Origin: Pyrinomonas sp040289685
GTDB lineage: Bacteria > Acidobacteriota > Blastocatellia > Pyrinomonadales > Pyrinomonadaceae
Assembly (NCBI RefSeq): GCF_040289685.1
Contig: NZ_PSLQ01000004.1
Coordinates: 31,655 to 95,654, forward strand
Direction of reading: 5' to 3'
DNA length: 64,000 bases
Made by a program: the position numbers and the translations under genes. Shown here piece after piece: positions 53,650 through 61,971 of the stretch (position 1 is the stretch's first letter; each line of letters opens with the position of its first letter). Below the pieces are notes generated by a model. It ran no database searches, was not told where the DNA came from, and saw nothing but the letters and a program-made list of their open reading frames with translations.

Positions 53650-54249
53650 TTACGAAGCTCGCTTGATCGAGCAGCCGAAAGCGCGCGCTTCCGCTTTGGC
53701 GACAGGGCGTCCGGCCAAGACGGCTTCAATAGCGTCGCGCAAGTCATGTGATTGCACTTTGGCTTCATCCTGCGCGTTGTCTATGCGTCCATGATAAACG
53801 AGCTTGCCGCTGGCATCGAAGAGAAAGGCTTCGGGCGTCACTTGTGCGCCGAGCATGTCGGCCAGTTTGTTGCCATCGTCCTTGAGGATGGTGAACTTCA
53901 AATTGTGCTCGGTGGCGTGGCGTTTCACTTCGTCAGCCGGTTCGGTCACGTTCGAGTTGATGCCCACTACGGCGATGCCGCGCGCGCCGTATTCTTCGGC
54001 GATCTTGGCCATGCGCGCGTTATAAGCGTTCGAGACCGGGCAGCGAGTGGCGATGAAGAGCAGCAGCGTACCGTTTTTGCCGCGAAGCGAGCCGAGCGAG
54101 CGCGCCCGTCCGTTTAGATCAACGAGCTTGGCTTCGGGCATGCGATCGCCGAGCTTGATGCCGCCCATCTTCGCTCCGCTGTTCTGCCAAGCGACAGCGA
54201 CGCCACAGAGCGCAACCAAAAGAAGCGCAAAAGCACCTTTCTTCCTCAT
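53650..54249 (-). CDS. Exported redoxin (AhpC/TSA-like) protein
   Basis: 199 aa with a signal peptide (RKKGAFALLLVALCGVAVAW) and a thioredoxin-fold domain: LGDRMPEAKLVDLNGRARSLGSLRGKNGTLLLFIATRCPVSNAY. Only one active-site Cys (RCPVS) is seen in the place of CxxC, as in peroxiredoxin-like 'redoxin' proteins. The cis-Pro region is VTPEAFLFDASGKLVYHGRID. It is followed by the TlpA-like gene and probably works with it as an extracytoplasmic thiol pair. Confidence 0.88.
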   Translation of the reverse strand: MRKKGAFALLLVALCGVAVAWQNSGAKMGGIKLGDRMPEAKLVDLNGRARSLGSLRGKNGTLLLFIATRCPVSNAYNARMAKIAEEYGARGIAVVGINSNVTEPADEVKRHATEHNLKFTILKDDGNKLADMLGAQVTPEAFLFDASGKLVYHGRIDNAQDEAKVQSHDLRDAIEAVLAGRPVAKAEARAFGCSIKRAS

Positions 54250-54698
54250 CTGTCGAGACTCCTTCCAAAAGTTTCGGCGGAATTTGCCCCAAGATTAACA
54301 GCAATGCTGAGCGCGCTGCAAGGGATGAAAGGCCCTTTCTGCCTGGACCGGGTCCAAAAACATATCGACGCAACGGTTGGCGCGCGACGCTGCCTTTCGC
54401 TCGATCTTGTCGGCTTGGTTTCAACGTATTTGATGATTACGCGAAGCGCAGTGAGACGAAGAGTTTGAATGGCCGGAATGCGATTCCGGCGAAGGGTCGG
54501 CAAATCAACTCAACTGTTAAGGGGCGTGGAAGCGCGGAGTCCAGCGCGGTGAAGTGCACCCAACTGTTGAGGGGCAAGAACAAGGGCTTCTTGCCCCTCG
54601 CACTATCTTTGGCTATGTGCTTTATGCTCTTTCTGGTGAAGGCGAGAACGCCGTTTCTTGCCTGTTGCAGAAGCCGTTTGGGGGAGAGCGGGTAAGGC
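54250..54698. other. Gene-free spacer with strong hairpins
   Basis: 449 bp; no supported ORF. It contains GCCGGAAT-GCG-ATTCCGGC (54472-54490), a 12-bp perfect stem (54569-54580/54588-54599) and a 15-bp direct repeat CAACTGTTrAGGGGC at 54511 and 54561. Confidence 0.6.
54569..54599. repeat. Perfect 12-bp stem hairpin
   Basis: GAGGGGCAAGAA (54569-54580) and TTCTTGCCCCTC (54588-54599) with a 7-base loop. On the plus strand it is followed by GCACTATCTTTGG, so a terminator is possible but lacks a clean T run. Confidence 0.75.
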
Positions 54699-54869
54699 TT
54701 ACTTGCCTCCGCTTCCGGGCGTTTGGATGTTGACATCGACTTTGGACGGCACGCTCCGTCCACCGAACAAGCCACCTTTGATGACGAAGAAAGCGACGAG
54801 CAGTAAGATCACGATGATCGCGATGATCGCGACTATGCCGACGCTTCCCGAGCTTTCACCCTCTGCCAT
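54699..54869 (-). CDS. Small single-pass membrane protein
   Basis: 56 aa from the ATG at 54869 (AGGTTTACA before it, AAAGGGGG further up); a longer frame to 54941 adds basic residues. MAEGESSGSVG is followed by a very hydrophobic helix (IVAIIAIIVILLLVAFFVI), then KGGLFGGRSVPSKVDVNIQTPGSGGK. Short proteins with this Gly/Ser - helix - Gly layout are common in Acidobacteriota as far as I recall. No function is known. Confidence 0.7.
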   Translation of the reverse strand: MAEGESSGSVGIVAIIAIIVILLLVAFFVIKGGLFGGRSVPSKVDVNIQTPGSGGK

Positions 54870-54951
54870 TGTAAACCTAGAACCCCCTTTGTTCGATTTC
54901 GACCAACGACGTCCGCGAAAGACGCCGTGCTTTGTTACCACGCGCCAGCGC

Positions 54952-55051
54952 GCTCGTCAAGGGTCACTTTGACCGCTATCGTGTGTAACGTTCGATTTGT
55001 AGGCAGACTTCGCAGCTATTGCTCGTCCGAGAGTCACGTTAATCGCTATCG
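54952..55051. repeat. Imperfect direct repeat pair, 69-70 bp period
   Basis: GCTCGTC-x-GGGTCACTTTGACCGCTATCG from 54952 and GCTCGTC-x-GAGTCACGTTAATCGCTATCG from 55021, about 30 bases each. The second copy enters the end of the downstream gene. Confidence 0.7.
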
Positions 55052-56056
55052 CGCGCGGCGTGGACGGCGCGCAGGCTGTACCTCTTCGGGGCGCACGGTC
55101 GGCGTCGGTTGCGGCGGCGTCGCTCCTGCTGGCACGAGCCACAGCTCGTAAGCGTTGCGCTCGCGGTATCCGCCGTTGACCGTCACGATGCGGTTCGGGT
55201 CGATGCCGCGCACGCCGATCAAGTAATCGCGCGCGCGCGCCGCCAAGCGATCGGCCTCACCGGACCGGCTCGTGCGCCCGGCATAGACGATGACGAAGCC
55301 ACGCGCGCCCGGCATGTTCTGTAGCTCAATGGCGAAATTATCCAGTCGCGCTTTGTCGTCGTCGTATGAGATGGACGGAAATTCGTCGAAACGCTGCGGC
55401 ACAATGGGCGGCGGGGCTTGCTTGAGGACGCGCGTCGCCGCATTTGCCTGCTGACGGCAACGCGGATCATCGGTCCCATCAGCGACCATGAGCACCGCTA
55501 CCACCCTTTGCTGGCCCAGTCCGGTCGAGTCAACCGTGATCGTTGACGTGCCCGCGCCGCTGATGATGCGCGCTGAAGATGGGCTGACGGTCCACGTGTA
55601 ATTCAACTGCCGCTCGCCCTCGTAAGCGACGTTGGCCGTAAACGTAATGAGATCGCCTTCGTTGACGAATCCAGGTGCCGAAACGCGCACTGGAAAAGGA
55701 CATGGCGAGCGCGGAATGGCGATGGTGCGCGGACGATACTGCAGCTTGACGCACTCGCGTTTGCCCGCGATCACGTTGAAGTCGCGAACCCAACGCACGC
55801 CGTTGGGGAAGCGTATCTCCAGCGTGTGTTTGCCCGGCGGAAGGTCGAGAAAGCGGACGGCGACGCTCGTCTCGCCTGCCGGATTGCCGTCGATCAGAAG
55901 CGGATAACCGCCCGGCTCGGTCGATAACTCGATGCGTCCGTAGTTCGGTTTGCCGTTCTGTGTGGCCGCACGAGCCGACGCCTCGCCTCGTGCGAGCACG
56001 ACGAGAGCCAACAGCGCGATGACCGCGCAAGCCATTTTCGCGTTCACAAGGTTCAT
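55046..56056 (-). CDS. PEGA-domain and OmpA-like exported protein
   Basis: 336 aa if started at ATG 56056; a frame to ATG 56122 overlaps the upstream gene stop by ATGA and may be the real, coupled start. A signal peptide (MACAVIALLALVVLARGEASA) is followed by a PEGA domain (GRIELSTEPGGYPLLIDGNPAGE, LPPGKHTLEIRFPNG), a PKD/Ig-like part (VRVSAPGFVNEGDLITFTANV) and an OmpA-like C-terminus (GRTSRSGEADRLAARARDYLI, RIVTVNGGYRERNAYELWLVP). It is probably an envelope protein bound to peptidoglycan or polysaccharide. The tail is Pro/Arg-rich. Confidence 0.8.
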   Translation of the reverse strand: MNLVNAKMACAVIALLALVVLARGEASARAATQNGKPNYGRIELSTEPGGYPLLIDGNPAGETSVAVRFLDLPPGKHTLEIRFPNGVRWVRDFNVIAGKRECVKLQYRPRTIAIPRSPCPFPVRVSAPGFVNEGDLITFTANVAYEGERQLNYTWTVSPSSARIISGAGTSTITVDSTGLGQQRVVAVLMVADGTDDPRCRQQANAATRVLKQAPPPIVPQRFDEFPSISYDDDKARLDNFAIELQNMPGARGFVIVYAGRTSRSGEADRLAARARDYLIGVRGIDPNRIVTVNGGYRERNAYELWLVPAGATPPQPTPTVRPEEVQPARRPRRAR

Positions 56057-56127
56057 CTCTTTCCGTAGCCAGCGGCGATGTTGACGCATTCCGGCACGGC
56101 TTTTCGCGTCCACAAGGTTCATCTCTT
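56035..56127. repeat. Duplicated start region, 27-bp repeats 66 bp apart
   Basis: TTTTCGCGTTCACAAGGTTC at 56035 and TTTTCGCGTCCACAAGGTTC at 56101, each continuing ATCTCTT, with one mismatch in 27. The repeat carries the start codon and first codons of the PEGA/OmpA-like gene, giving two possible initiation sites. Confidence 0.9.
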
Positions 56128-56709
56128 GCCCCCCTGCGCTTCCTCTCTCTTGAGGGCGTGTGCCCGGCAGCGCGTGCTTAAAGCCACGAGACCGCTGCCC
56201 AGCAGGAGCAGCGACAAAGGCTCAGGGATTGGCGTCGTTGGCGGAATGGGCGTCGCTGTCGGCGTCGGGTTGGAGATCGATGGGATGAGGAGACTTAAAG
56301 ATTTACCTCCGTTGCCGAGAAAGACCAGCGGAACGGCGGCCAGTGCAAGCAGCGGCCACTTTGGAAACCCTCCGCCAATGGTCGGCACGGCGATCTCGCC
56401 GCAATCGCAAATGGTGCCGGTCACTTCGCCGAGTTCGATCATCTCGACTTTGCCGCTTTGCGACGGCGTGCCCGTGATCGAACCGCCAGAACTTTGCGCG
56501 GCGGTTGTCGTCTGTTCTTGTGAAGATTGCGTGCGAGTGCCAATGGGGGGAGCGTAAGTCTCGCCGGATTGTGGCAGCGTGCGCAAGCTCAAGTCTACCT
56601 CTTGTCCGCCGTTTGTCATTACCGGAACGACGTCAGCATACCTAACCGGTCCGGCCTGTGCAGATAGGAGAAGACTAAGCGTTAGGATGATAGGGCAAAT
56701 ATATTTCAC
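56119..56709 (-). CDS. PEP-CTERM sorting-signal protein
   Basis: 196 aa. A signal peptide (MKYICPIILTLSLLLSAQAG) and a Thr/Ser/Gln-rich central region are followed by a hydrophobic stretch (WPLLALAAVPLVFLG), a Pro/Thr linker, and the PEP-CTERM tripartite end IPEPLSLLLLGSGLVALSTRCRA. The tail after the basic cluster is longer than usual (about 14 residues). An exosortase would cleave and attach it; none is in the window. The stop overlaps the next gene's upstream ATG. Confidence 0.85.
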   Translation of the reverse strand: MKYICPIILTLSLLLSAQAGPVRYADVVPVMTNGGQEVDLSLRTLPQSGETYAPPIGTRTQSSQEQTTTAAQSSGGSITGTPSQSGKVEMIELGEVTGTICDCGEIAVPTIGGGFPKWPLLALAAVPLVFLGNGGKSLSLLIPSISNPTPTATPIPPTTPIPEPLSLLLLGSGLVALSTRCRAHALKREEAQGGKR

Positions 56710-57345
56710 AGCGAGGATCTCCTTACGTCGTTCCCTACGAAGCGTTGCTTCTTCGAAGTGATATTCTCGCTCTGGGCGAAGAGGACGCTCCTAAAGCTAA
56801 GGGGACGGACAGCGCCATATCGCCTGCGAAGCGCACAACAGAACCTCTGATAAAGGACTCGTCGGGGGAAGCCCTTTTGATCGCCGCTCTCGCTGTGCAC
56901 TAGTTGATAGATGCGAAATAGCGCGATATTTCCAGAAGAGAACAGGCCTTGATACAAGAAGTTTTAAAGAAATAGGTCTGTGTTAAAAGCGTTTGTTCAA
57001 AGAAGGGGGTGGCTTTCACTGAACCGGCAACGGTTTAGAAGCGACAAAACGATCGTGGCTGAAGTCAGCGTGGCGGTTTGAACTCCCTTCGGTTAGGGGG
57101 GCTTGTCAGATGTGCTGGGCGTAACGCCCGCCACCATCTCAGCGCGACATTTCCTCGGTTGGTCGCGGGGCGCGCACTGCGACTCAGGGTCAATGCAGCG
57201 AAGAGCCTTGAACGAAGAATAGGTTCGCCTTCGAGCCGCGAGTTCCAGCAAGACGGCGACTTTGAGCCGATCAGTCCCTGAAAGGGAAAAAGGTTCGCCT
57301 CGGGAGCGAACCTTTCGTTGGCATCCGGGGCCGATGGGGCAGCGT
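56710..57345. other. Gene-free spacer
   Basis: 636 bp between the PEP-CTERM gene and pnp stop; contains the PEP-CTERM gene promoter, which I could not locate, a repeat AGGTTCGCCT at 57221 and 57291, and the pnp terminator. No ORF with family features. Confidence 0.5.
57285..57315 (-). terminator. Rho-independent terminator of pnp
   Basis: AAAGGTTCGC (57289-57298) and GCGAACCTTT (57306-57315) form a perfect 10-bp stem. On the minus strand it is followed by TTCCCTTT (stem end gives TTTTT), 31 bp after the pnp stop. Confidence 0.8.
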
Positions 57346-59478
57346 TTACTTGCCCTTGCCTCCGGCTTCAGTTCGTTGGCGCTCTTCGCGCAGCACAGCC
57401 TTGCGCGAGAGTTTGATCTTGTTGCCCTCTTTGCCGATGCATTTGACCATGATCTGCTGCCCTTCGCGCAGTTCATCGCGCACGTTGCGCACGCGGTGGG
57501 CAGCGATCTCGGAGATGTGAAGCAGCCCTTCGACGCCGGGGAAGATCTCAACGAAAGCCCCGAAATCGGCGATGCGCGTCACTGTTCCCAAGTATGTCTG
57601 GCCCACTTCGGCTTCCGCCGTCAACCCGCGAATCCTTTCCACTGCGGCTTGTGCTGCGGCGCTGTTGGAGGTCGCAATCGAGACGGTGCCGTCGTCCTCG
57701 ATATCGATCTTCGCGCCGGTCTCTTCGACGAGCGCGCGGATGATCTTGCCGCCCGGTCCGATGACGTCGCGGATGCGATCGGGATTGATCTTGATCTGGA
57801 TGATGCGTGGCGCGTAAGGCGAGATGCCGGGGCGCGGCTCGGCGATCGTTTTCTCCATGATGGAGAGGATGTGAAGGCGGCCGCGTTTGGCTTGTTCGAG
57901 CGCTTCGGCCATGATCTGCGCGTTGATTCCGGCGATCTTGATATCCATCTGCAACGCCGTAATGCCATCTTTGGTGCCGGCCACTTTGAAGTCCATATCG
58001 CCGTAGTGGTCTTCGGCCCCGGCGATATCGGAGAGGATGGCGTACTTATTGCCTTCCATCACGAGGCCCATCGCCACGCCAGCGACGGCCGTTTTGATCG
58101 GCACGCCGGCATCCATGAGCGCGAGGCTTCCGCCGCAGACCGAAGCCATCGAGCTCGATCCGTTCGACTCGGTGATGTCCGAGACGACGCGAATCGTGTA
58201 GGGAAAATCGGCTTCGTCCGGCAGCACGGCTTCCAGCGCGCGGCGGGCCAGCGCGCCGTGCCCGATCTCGCGCCGCCCAGGACTGCCGAAGCGTCCGACC
58301 TCGCCGACGGCGTAAGGCGGAAAGTTATAGTTGAGCATGAAGCGGCGGCGGACCTCGCCGAGTTCGAGGTCATCGAGAAACTGTTCGTCCTCTTTGGTGC
58401 CGAGCGTAGCGGTGACGATCGCTTGCGTTTCGCCGCGCGTAAAGAGCGCGCTGCCGTGCACGCGCGGGAGCCAACCGACTTCGCACGTGATCGGGCGGAT
58501 TTCGGAGAAGCGTCGTCCGTCGGGGCGTCGGCGGTGGTTCAAGATGTCGTCGCGGAAGATCTTCTCTTTCAAGTAGTCGAAGACGCGCTTGGCCATGGCG
58601 CGCTGTTCGAGTTGATCTTCCGGGTAGGATTCGACGATCTCGCGTTTGAGCTGGTCCACTGCGGCGTAAGAGGCGAGTTTGCCTTGTTGCGACGTATCGA
58701 GCGCTGCGCGGAGCCGGTCGGTGTATTCGCCTTCGATGCGACGGAGCATCTCCTCATCGAGCGGTTCCGGTTCGACCGGGCGCTTTTCGATCTCAAGATG
58801 CTTGTAAAGCTCTTTTTGCCAGCGACAGAGGCGATTGATCTCTTTGTGGGCGAGCATGAGGGCTTCGATCATGATCTCTTCGGAGACCTCGCGGGCTCCG
58901 GCTTCGACCATGACGATGGCCTCTTCGGTCCCAGCGACGACGAGGTTGAGTCGCGAATGGCGAATCTCCTCGTAGGTCGGATTGATGACGTAACGCCCGT
59001 CGAGCAAGCCGACGCGCACCCCGGCGATCGGATTGTGGAAGGGGATGTCGGAAAAGTATAGCGCGCACGAGGCGCCCGTGATCGCGATCACGTCCGGGTC
59101 ATTCTCCGGGTCGGCGGAGATGACCGAAGCGGCCACTTGCGTTTCGTTTCGGTAGCCTTCGGCAAAGAGCGGGCGGCACGGGCGGTCGATCAGGCGCGAG
59201 GTCAAGATCTCCTTCTCCGTTGGGCGCCCTTCACGTCGGAAGTAGTTGCCGGGGATGCGTCCGGCGGCGTAATTGTGTTCGCGGTACTCGACCGTTAGGG
59301 GGAAGAAGTCAATGCCTTCGCGCGGCTCGCGCGCGCCGACGGCGGTCACCAACACCATCGTATCACCGTAGCGGATGATCACCGCGCCGTCGGCCTGTTT
59401 GGCGACCCGTCCCGTTTCAACGGTCAAATCGCGGTCGCCGACGCGGATCGTTTCTTTCAAATACTTCTTTGTCGTCAT
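57346..59478 (-). CDS. pnp: Polynucleotide phosphorylase
   Basis: 3'-5' phosphorolytic exoribonuclease. 710 aa from the ATG at 59478 (AAGGAG upstream); a longer frame to 59679 crosses the leader. Two RNase PH-like cores (VETGRVAKQADGAVIIRYGDTMVLVTAVG; RGETQAIVTATLGTKEDEQFLDDLE), an all-helical linker, then KH (APRIIQIKINPDRIRDVIGPGGKII) and S1 (VGQTYLGTVTRIADFGAFVEIFPGVEGLLHISEI) domains. It lies downstream of rpsO on the same strand, the widespread rpsO-pnp order. Hairpins in the leader may serve autoregulation. Confidence 0.97.
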   Translation of the reverse strand: MTTKKYLKETIRVGDRDLTVETGRVAKQADGAVIIRYGDTMVLVTAVGAREPREGIDFFPLTVEYREHNYAAGRIPGNYFRREGRPTEKEILTSRLIDRPCRPLFAEGYRNETQVAASVISADPENDPDVIAITGASCALYFSDIPFHNPIAGVRVGLLDGRYVINPTYEEIRHSRLNLVVAGTEEAIVMVEAGAREVSEEIMIEALMLAHKEINRLCRWQKELYKHLEIEKRPVEPEPLDEEMLRRIEGEYTDRLRAALDTSQQGKLASYAAVDQLKREIVESYPEDQLEQRAMAKRVFDYLKEKIFRDDILNHRRRPDGRRFSEIRPITCEVGWLPRVHGSALFTRGETQAIVTATLGTKEDEQFLDDLELGEVRRRFMLNYNFPPYAVGEVGRFGSPGRREIGHGALARRALEAVLPDEADFPYTIRVVSDITESNGSSSMASVCGGSLALMDAGVPIKTAVAGVAMGLVMEGNKYAILSDIAGAEDHYGDMDFKVAGTKDGITALQMDIKIAGINAQIMAEALEQAKRGRLHILSIMEKTIAEPRPGISPYAPRIIQIKINPDRIRDVIGPGGKIIRALVEETGAKIDIEDDGTVSIATSNSAAAQAAVERIRGLTAEAEVGQTYLGTVTRIADFGAFVEIFPGVEGLLHISEIAAHRVRNVRDELREGQQIMVKCIGKEGNKIKLSRKAVLREERQRTEAGGKGK

Positions 59479-59491
59479 AACCCATGTCTCC

Positions 59492-59574
59492 TTCGGAAAA
59501 GAGCATCTGTCTCTTTCCGGAAATTCGGTCCTGCGTGCATTTCCCGAAGAGCGGCGAGCTTCGCCACGAAGCTC
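59492..59574 (-). promoter_or_regulatory. pnp leader hairpins
   Basis: A perfect 8-bp stem (GAGCTTCG 59556-59563 / CGAAGCTC 59567-59574) and an imperfect 11-bp stem (59492-59503 / 59511-59522) whose arm overlaps the pnp SD (59488-59494). Similar leader stems control pnp in E. coli by RNase III cutting; the link here is inferred. Confidence 0.45.
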
Positions 59575-59760
59575 ACGTGGTGTGAGCGTCGGATAGATCA
59601 AAGGGCGACGAGAGCTTCGGTTGAAAAGCTCGCGCCGCCCGATTGTGCCGACATCGCGCCGCGTCGCGCAGCATGGCAAAAAGGGGCTGCGCGCAAAAAG
59701 GGCGCGGATGTATCACCGAGATAAAGCTGTGCTTCGTCTATCGCTTCGCCGTGCGCCTTG

Positions 59761-60030
59761 TCAGCGACGCAGGCCGAGCCGGTTGATGAGATCGTGATAG
59801 CTTTCAATATCCGTACGCCTAAGGTAATCCAACAGACTGCGACGCTGTGAGACCATTTTGAGCAGCCCGCGCCGCGAATGGTTGTCCTTTTTGTGAACCT
59901 TGAAGTGTTCGGTCAACTCGTTGATCCGCTCCGTCAAAAGCGCGATCTGAACTTGGGGTGAACCCGTGTCGTTTTCGTGTGTGCGAAACTGCTGAACGAT
60001 TCGTTCCTTGACTTCCTTCGTCAACGCCAC
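59761..60030 (-). CDS. rpsO: 30S ribosomal protein S15
   Basis: 89 aa, the normal length. ALTKEVKERIVQQFRTHENDTGSPQVQIALLTERINELTEHF is typical, and the C-terminal YLRRTDIESYHDLINRLGLRR is intact. The start is GTG, with GAGGAGG 14 bp upstream. It binds 16S rRNA early in 30S assembly. A 7-bp stem TCCTGAA/TTCAGGA (60062-60079) lies in its leader. pnp follows after a 282 bp spacer. Confidence 0.97.
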   Translation of the reverse strand: MALTKEVKERIVQQFRTHENDTGSPQVQIALLTERINELTEHFKVHKKDNHSRRGLLKMVSQRRSLLDYLRRTDIESYHDLINRLGLRR

Positions 60031-60487
60031 CGCTTGAAATGGTCCTCCTCTTCCGCAGTCCTCCTGAACTTCTTCAGGAAACCGCTAAGTTCAACTTACA
60101 AAGCGATTACAATTTAACACGTGCTTCGGCATGCTGTCCAGCATGGGGCGGATCGTTCTTGCACGACGGCTGAAGCTTTGGGCGTTGCGGATGGAGATCG
60201 GCTCATCGGCGAATCTTGTCCTGCATCTGGTTCGCGCAGTTTTCGGGCGCGCTTAGAGTGACTTTCGCTTTCGAGACGCGCAAACGCTTCGTCATAACTT
60301 GCGCCCGTGCTCCGAAGCGCTAGGAGCCACTTTCAAGATGCGCCCAGCTTTGCTGACAGAAGTGCATTAGGTGCCGCCGCATCTGCTCTGCTAATATCCA
60401 AGCCGGAGTTCAAAGCGTCGTTCGTCGAAGACGCCCATTGGGGACGAACGATCGCGGGGAGAACGAGATTTTCTGGCGAGGTGAAGC
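60031..60487. other. Divergent spacer between rpsO and ndh
   Basis: 457 bp; promoters of both genes must lie here but I cannot place them with confidence. It contains the rpsO leader stem at 60062-60079 and an imperfect direct repeat (GCGCTTAGAGTGACTTTC at 60249, GCGCTAGGAGCCACTTTC at 60317, 68 bp apart). Confidence 0.5.
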
Positions 60488-61720
60488 ATGAGCGACGCGC
60501 GCATCGTCATTGTTGGCGGCGGTTTCGGCGGCTTGTTCACGACACTTGGCCTCGGCGGCGTCGGCCATGCGACGTTGATCAGCCAAGAGGATCATTTCCT
60601 CTTCACGCCGTTGCTTTACGAGTACTTGAGCGGTGAAGTCGAGGCGTGGCATATCGCGCCACGGTACAAAGAACTGCTCGAAGCGGACGTGCGCTTCGTT
60701 CAAGGGCGCGTGACCGGGGTGGATCTGTCGGCGCAGGAAGTGGCCGTCGAGGGGCGCGCGCGGCGCATCGCGTATGACGTGCTGGTGCTTGCCACGGGCG
60801 GCGTTACCAACTACGCGGGCGTCGAGGGCGCAGCAGAGCACGCGCTCCCCTTTCGCAAACTGGCTGACGCTGATCGCTTGCGCATGCTGATGATCGACGT
60901 GCTCGATCGCGTTCCGCCCGATGCGGCGCCGCAAGATGTGCGCCGGGCAACGACTTTCATCGTCGTCGGAGCCGGGGCGAGCGGGGTCGAACTCTCGACC
61001 AAAATGGCCGATCTCCTCCGCGATGCTTTCAGGCGACGCGGCTTGCAAGGCGCGCCGCGAGTGATCGTGGTCGAGATGAGCGATCGCGTGGTTCCGACGA
61101 TGGATGATGAGATCAGGCGACACGTCGAGGAGGCTCTGCGCTCTTCGGGCGTCGAAGTGCATACGCAGACCACCGTCCGGCGCGTCGCGCCCGGCCGCGT
61201 CGTCGTCGAACACAAAGGCCAGCAGCAAGAGATCGAGGTAGCCGCGGCCATTTGGACCGGTGGTGTGCGCCCTAACCCTCTGGTCGAAAGTCTCGACGTC
61301 GAAAAGAATAGAAACGGGTTGATCGTCGTCGAACCAACGCTTCAAGTGCGTCATCACGCCAACGTCTTCGCGCTCGGCGACATCGCCCTCTGCACCACCG
61401 TTGATAGTCCGCGGTTGGTCGGAACGGCGCAGCTCGCTTACCAGCAGGCCGGATTGGTCGCCGCGAACGTGCGCGCGCTGATTGAGCGACGCCCGCTCGA
61501 AACGCGCCGCTTCCATGAGCTCGGCGAAGCTGTCAGTTTGGGAACCGAACGCGCTGCCGTGCTTACGAGTGGGCTCGTCGTTGATGGGGCGCTCGGACGC
61601 CAAGCGCGCTTTGCGCTTTACACGTCGCGCTTGCCGACCTGGCATCACCGACTGAAGGTCGGTGCCAGTTGGTTCTTCGAAGGCACCGCGCCGCGCCCTT
61701 TGAGCCTCGAACGTTACTGA
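60488..61720 (+). CDS. ndh: NADH dehydrogenase, type 2 (FAD-dependent)
   Basis: 410 aa single-subunit, non-proton-pumping NADH:quinone oxidoreductase. FAD-binding RIVIVGGGFGGLFTTLGL at the N-terminus, the LISQEDHFLFTPLLYEYLSG segment, NAD-binding FIVVGAGASGVELSTKMADLL near residue 160, and NVFALGDIA before the quinone-site region AQLAYQQAGLVAANV. The C-terminal part forms the membrane-binding amphipathic region. A UUCG-loop terminator-like hairpin follows. Confidence 0.9.
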   Translation: MSDARIVIVGGGFGGLFTTLGLGGVGHATLISQEDHFLFTPLLYEYLSGEVEAWHIAPRYKELLEADVRFVQGRVTGVDLSAQEVAVEGRARRIAYDVLVLATGGVTNYAGVEGAAEHALPFRKLADADRLRMLMIDVLDRVPPDAAPQDVRRATTFIVVGAGASGVELSTKMADLLRDAFRRRGLQGAPRVIVVEMSDRVVPTMDDEIRRHVEEALRSSGVEVHTQTTVRRVAPGRVVVEHKGQQQEIEVAAAIWTGGVRPNPLVESLDVEKNRNGLIVVEPTLQVRHHANVFALGDIALCTTVDSPRLVGTAQLAYQQAGLVAANVRALIERRPLETRRFHELGEAVSLGTERAAVLTSGLVVDGALGRQARFALYTSRLPTWHHRLKVGASWFFEGTAPRPLSLERY

Positions 61721-61724
61721 AACG

Positions 61725-61743
61725 CCCCTTTTCGAAGGGGTTT
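61725..61743 (+). terminator. Hairpin after ndh
   Basis: CCCCTT-TTCG-AAGGGG (61725-61740) followed by TTT, 4 bp after the ndh stop. The stem is short but closes a UUCG tetraloop. Confidence 0.55.
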
Positions 61744-61867
61744 AGGTTGAGCGTCTTGCGCCATGAACTGAGACGACACGCGCCGTCGAGCTTTGTGCTC
61801 GCTTCTTGATCCTCCCTTCTTGCTGGGCTTTGCGTTCGGTGTGAGAGCGAGGGTGGTCGACCGCCGT

Positions 61868-61915
61868 CTTGTTGACAAGGTTTTACACCGCCTTGTTAAC
61901 AAGATTTTACATCCT
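61868..61915. repeat. Two tandem 24-bp repeats with palindromic cores
   Basis: CTTGTTGACAAGGTTTTACA (from 61868) and CTTGTTAACAAGATTTTACA (from 61892). The second core CTTGTTAACAAG is a perfect 12-bp palindrome and the first differs at one base. The 24 bp spacing suggests two adjacent protein-binding sites. Confidence 0.8.
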
Positions 61916-61941
61916 TTCATCAGATTGCGGCGGCGCGGAGA

Positions 61942-61971
61942 CCCCGGCTTTAGCCGTGGGGAGGATGTCAA
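61942..61971 (+). mobile_element. Orphan IS200/IS605-like right end
   Basis: A hairpin CCCCGGCTTTAGCCGTGGGG (61942-61961) followed by AGGATG and TCAA (61968-61971). As I recall, many IS200/IS605 elements end with this stem, GGAGGATG and a TCAA cleavage site right after tnpB. No tnpA, tnpB or left end is seen nearby, so it would be a solo end or a non-autonomous remnant. Confidence 0.42.

Noticed and set aside
57262..59061. 599-codon open frame on the plus strand
   Set aside because: Exactly antisense to pnp, rich in Asp/Arg/His with no domain; an effect of high GC codon use.
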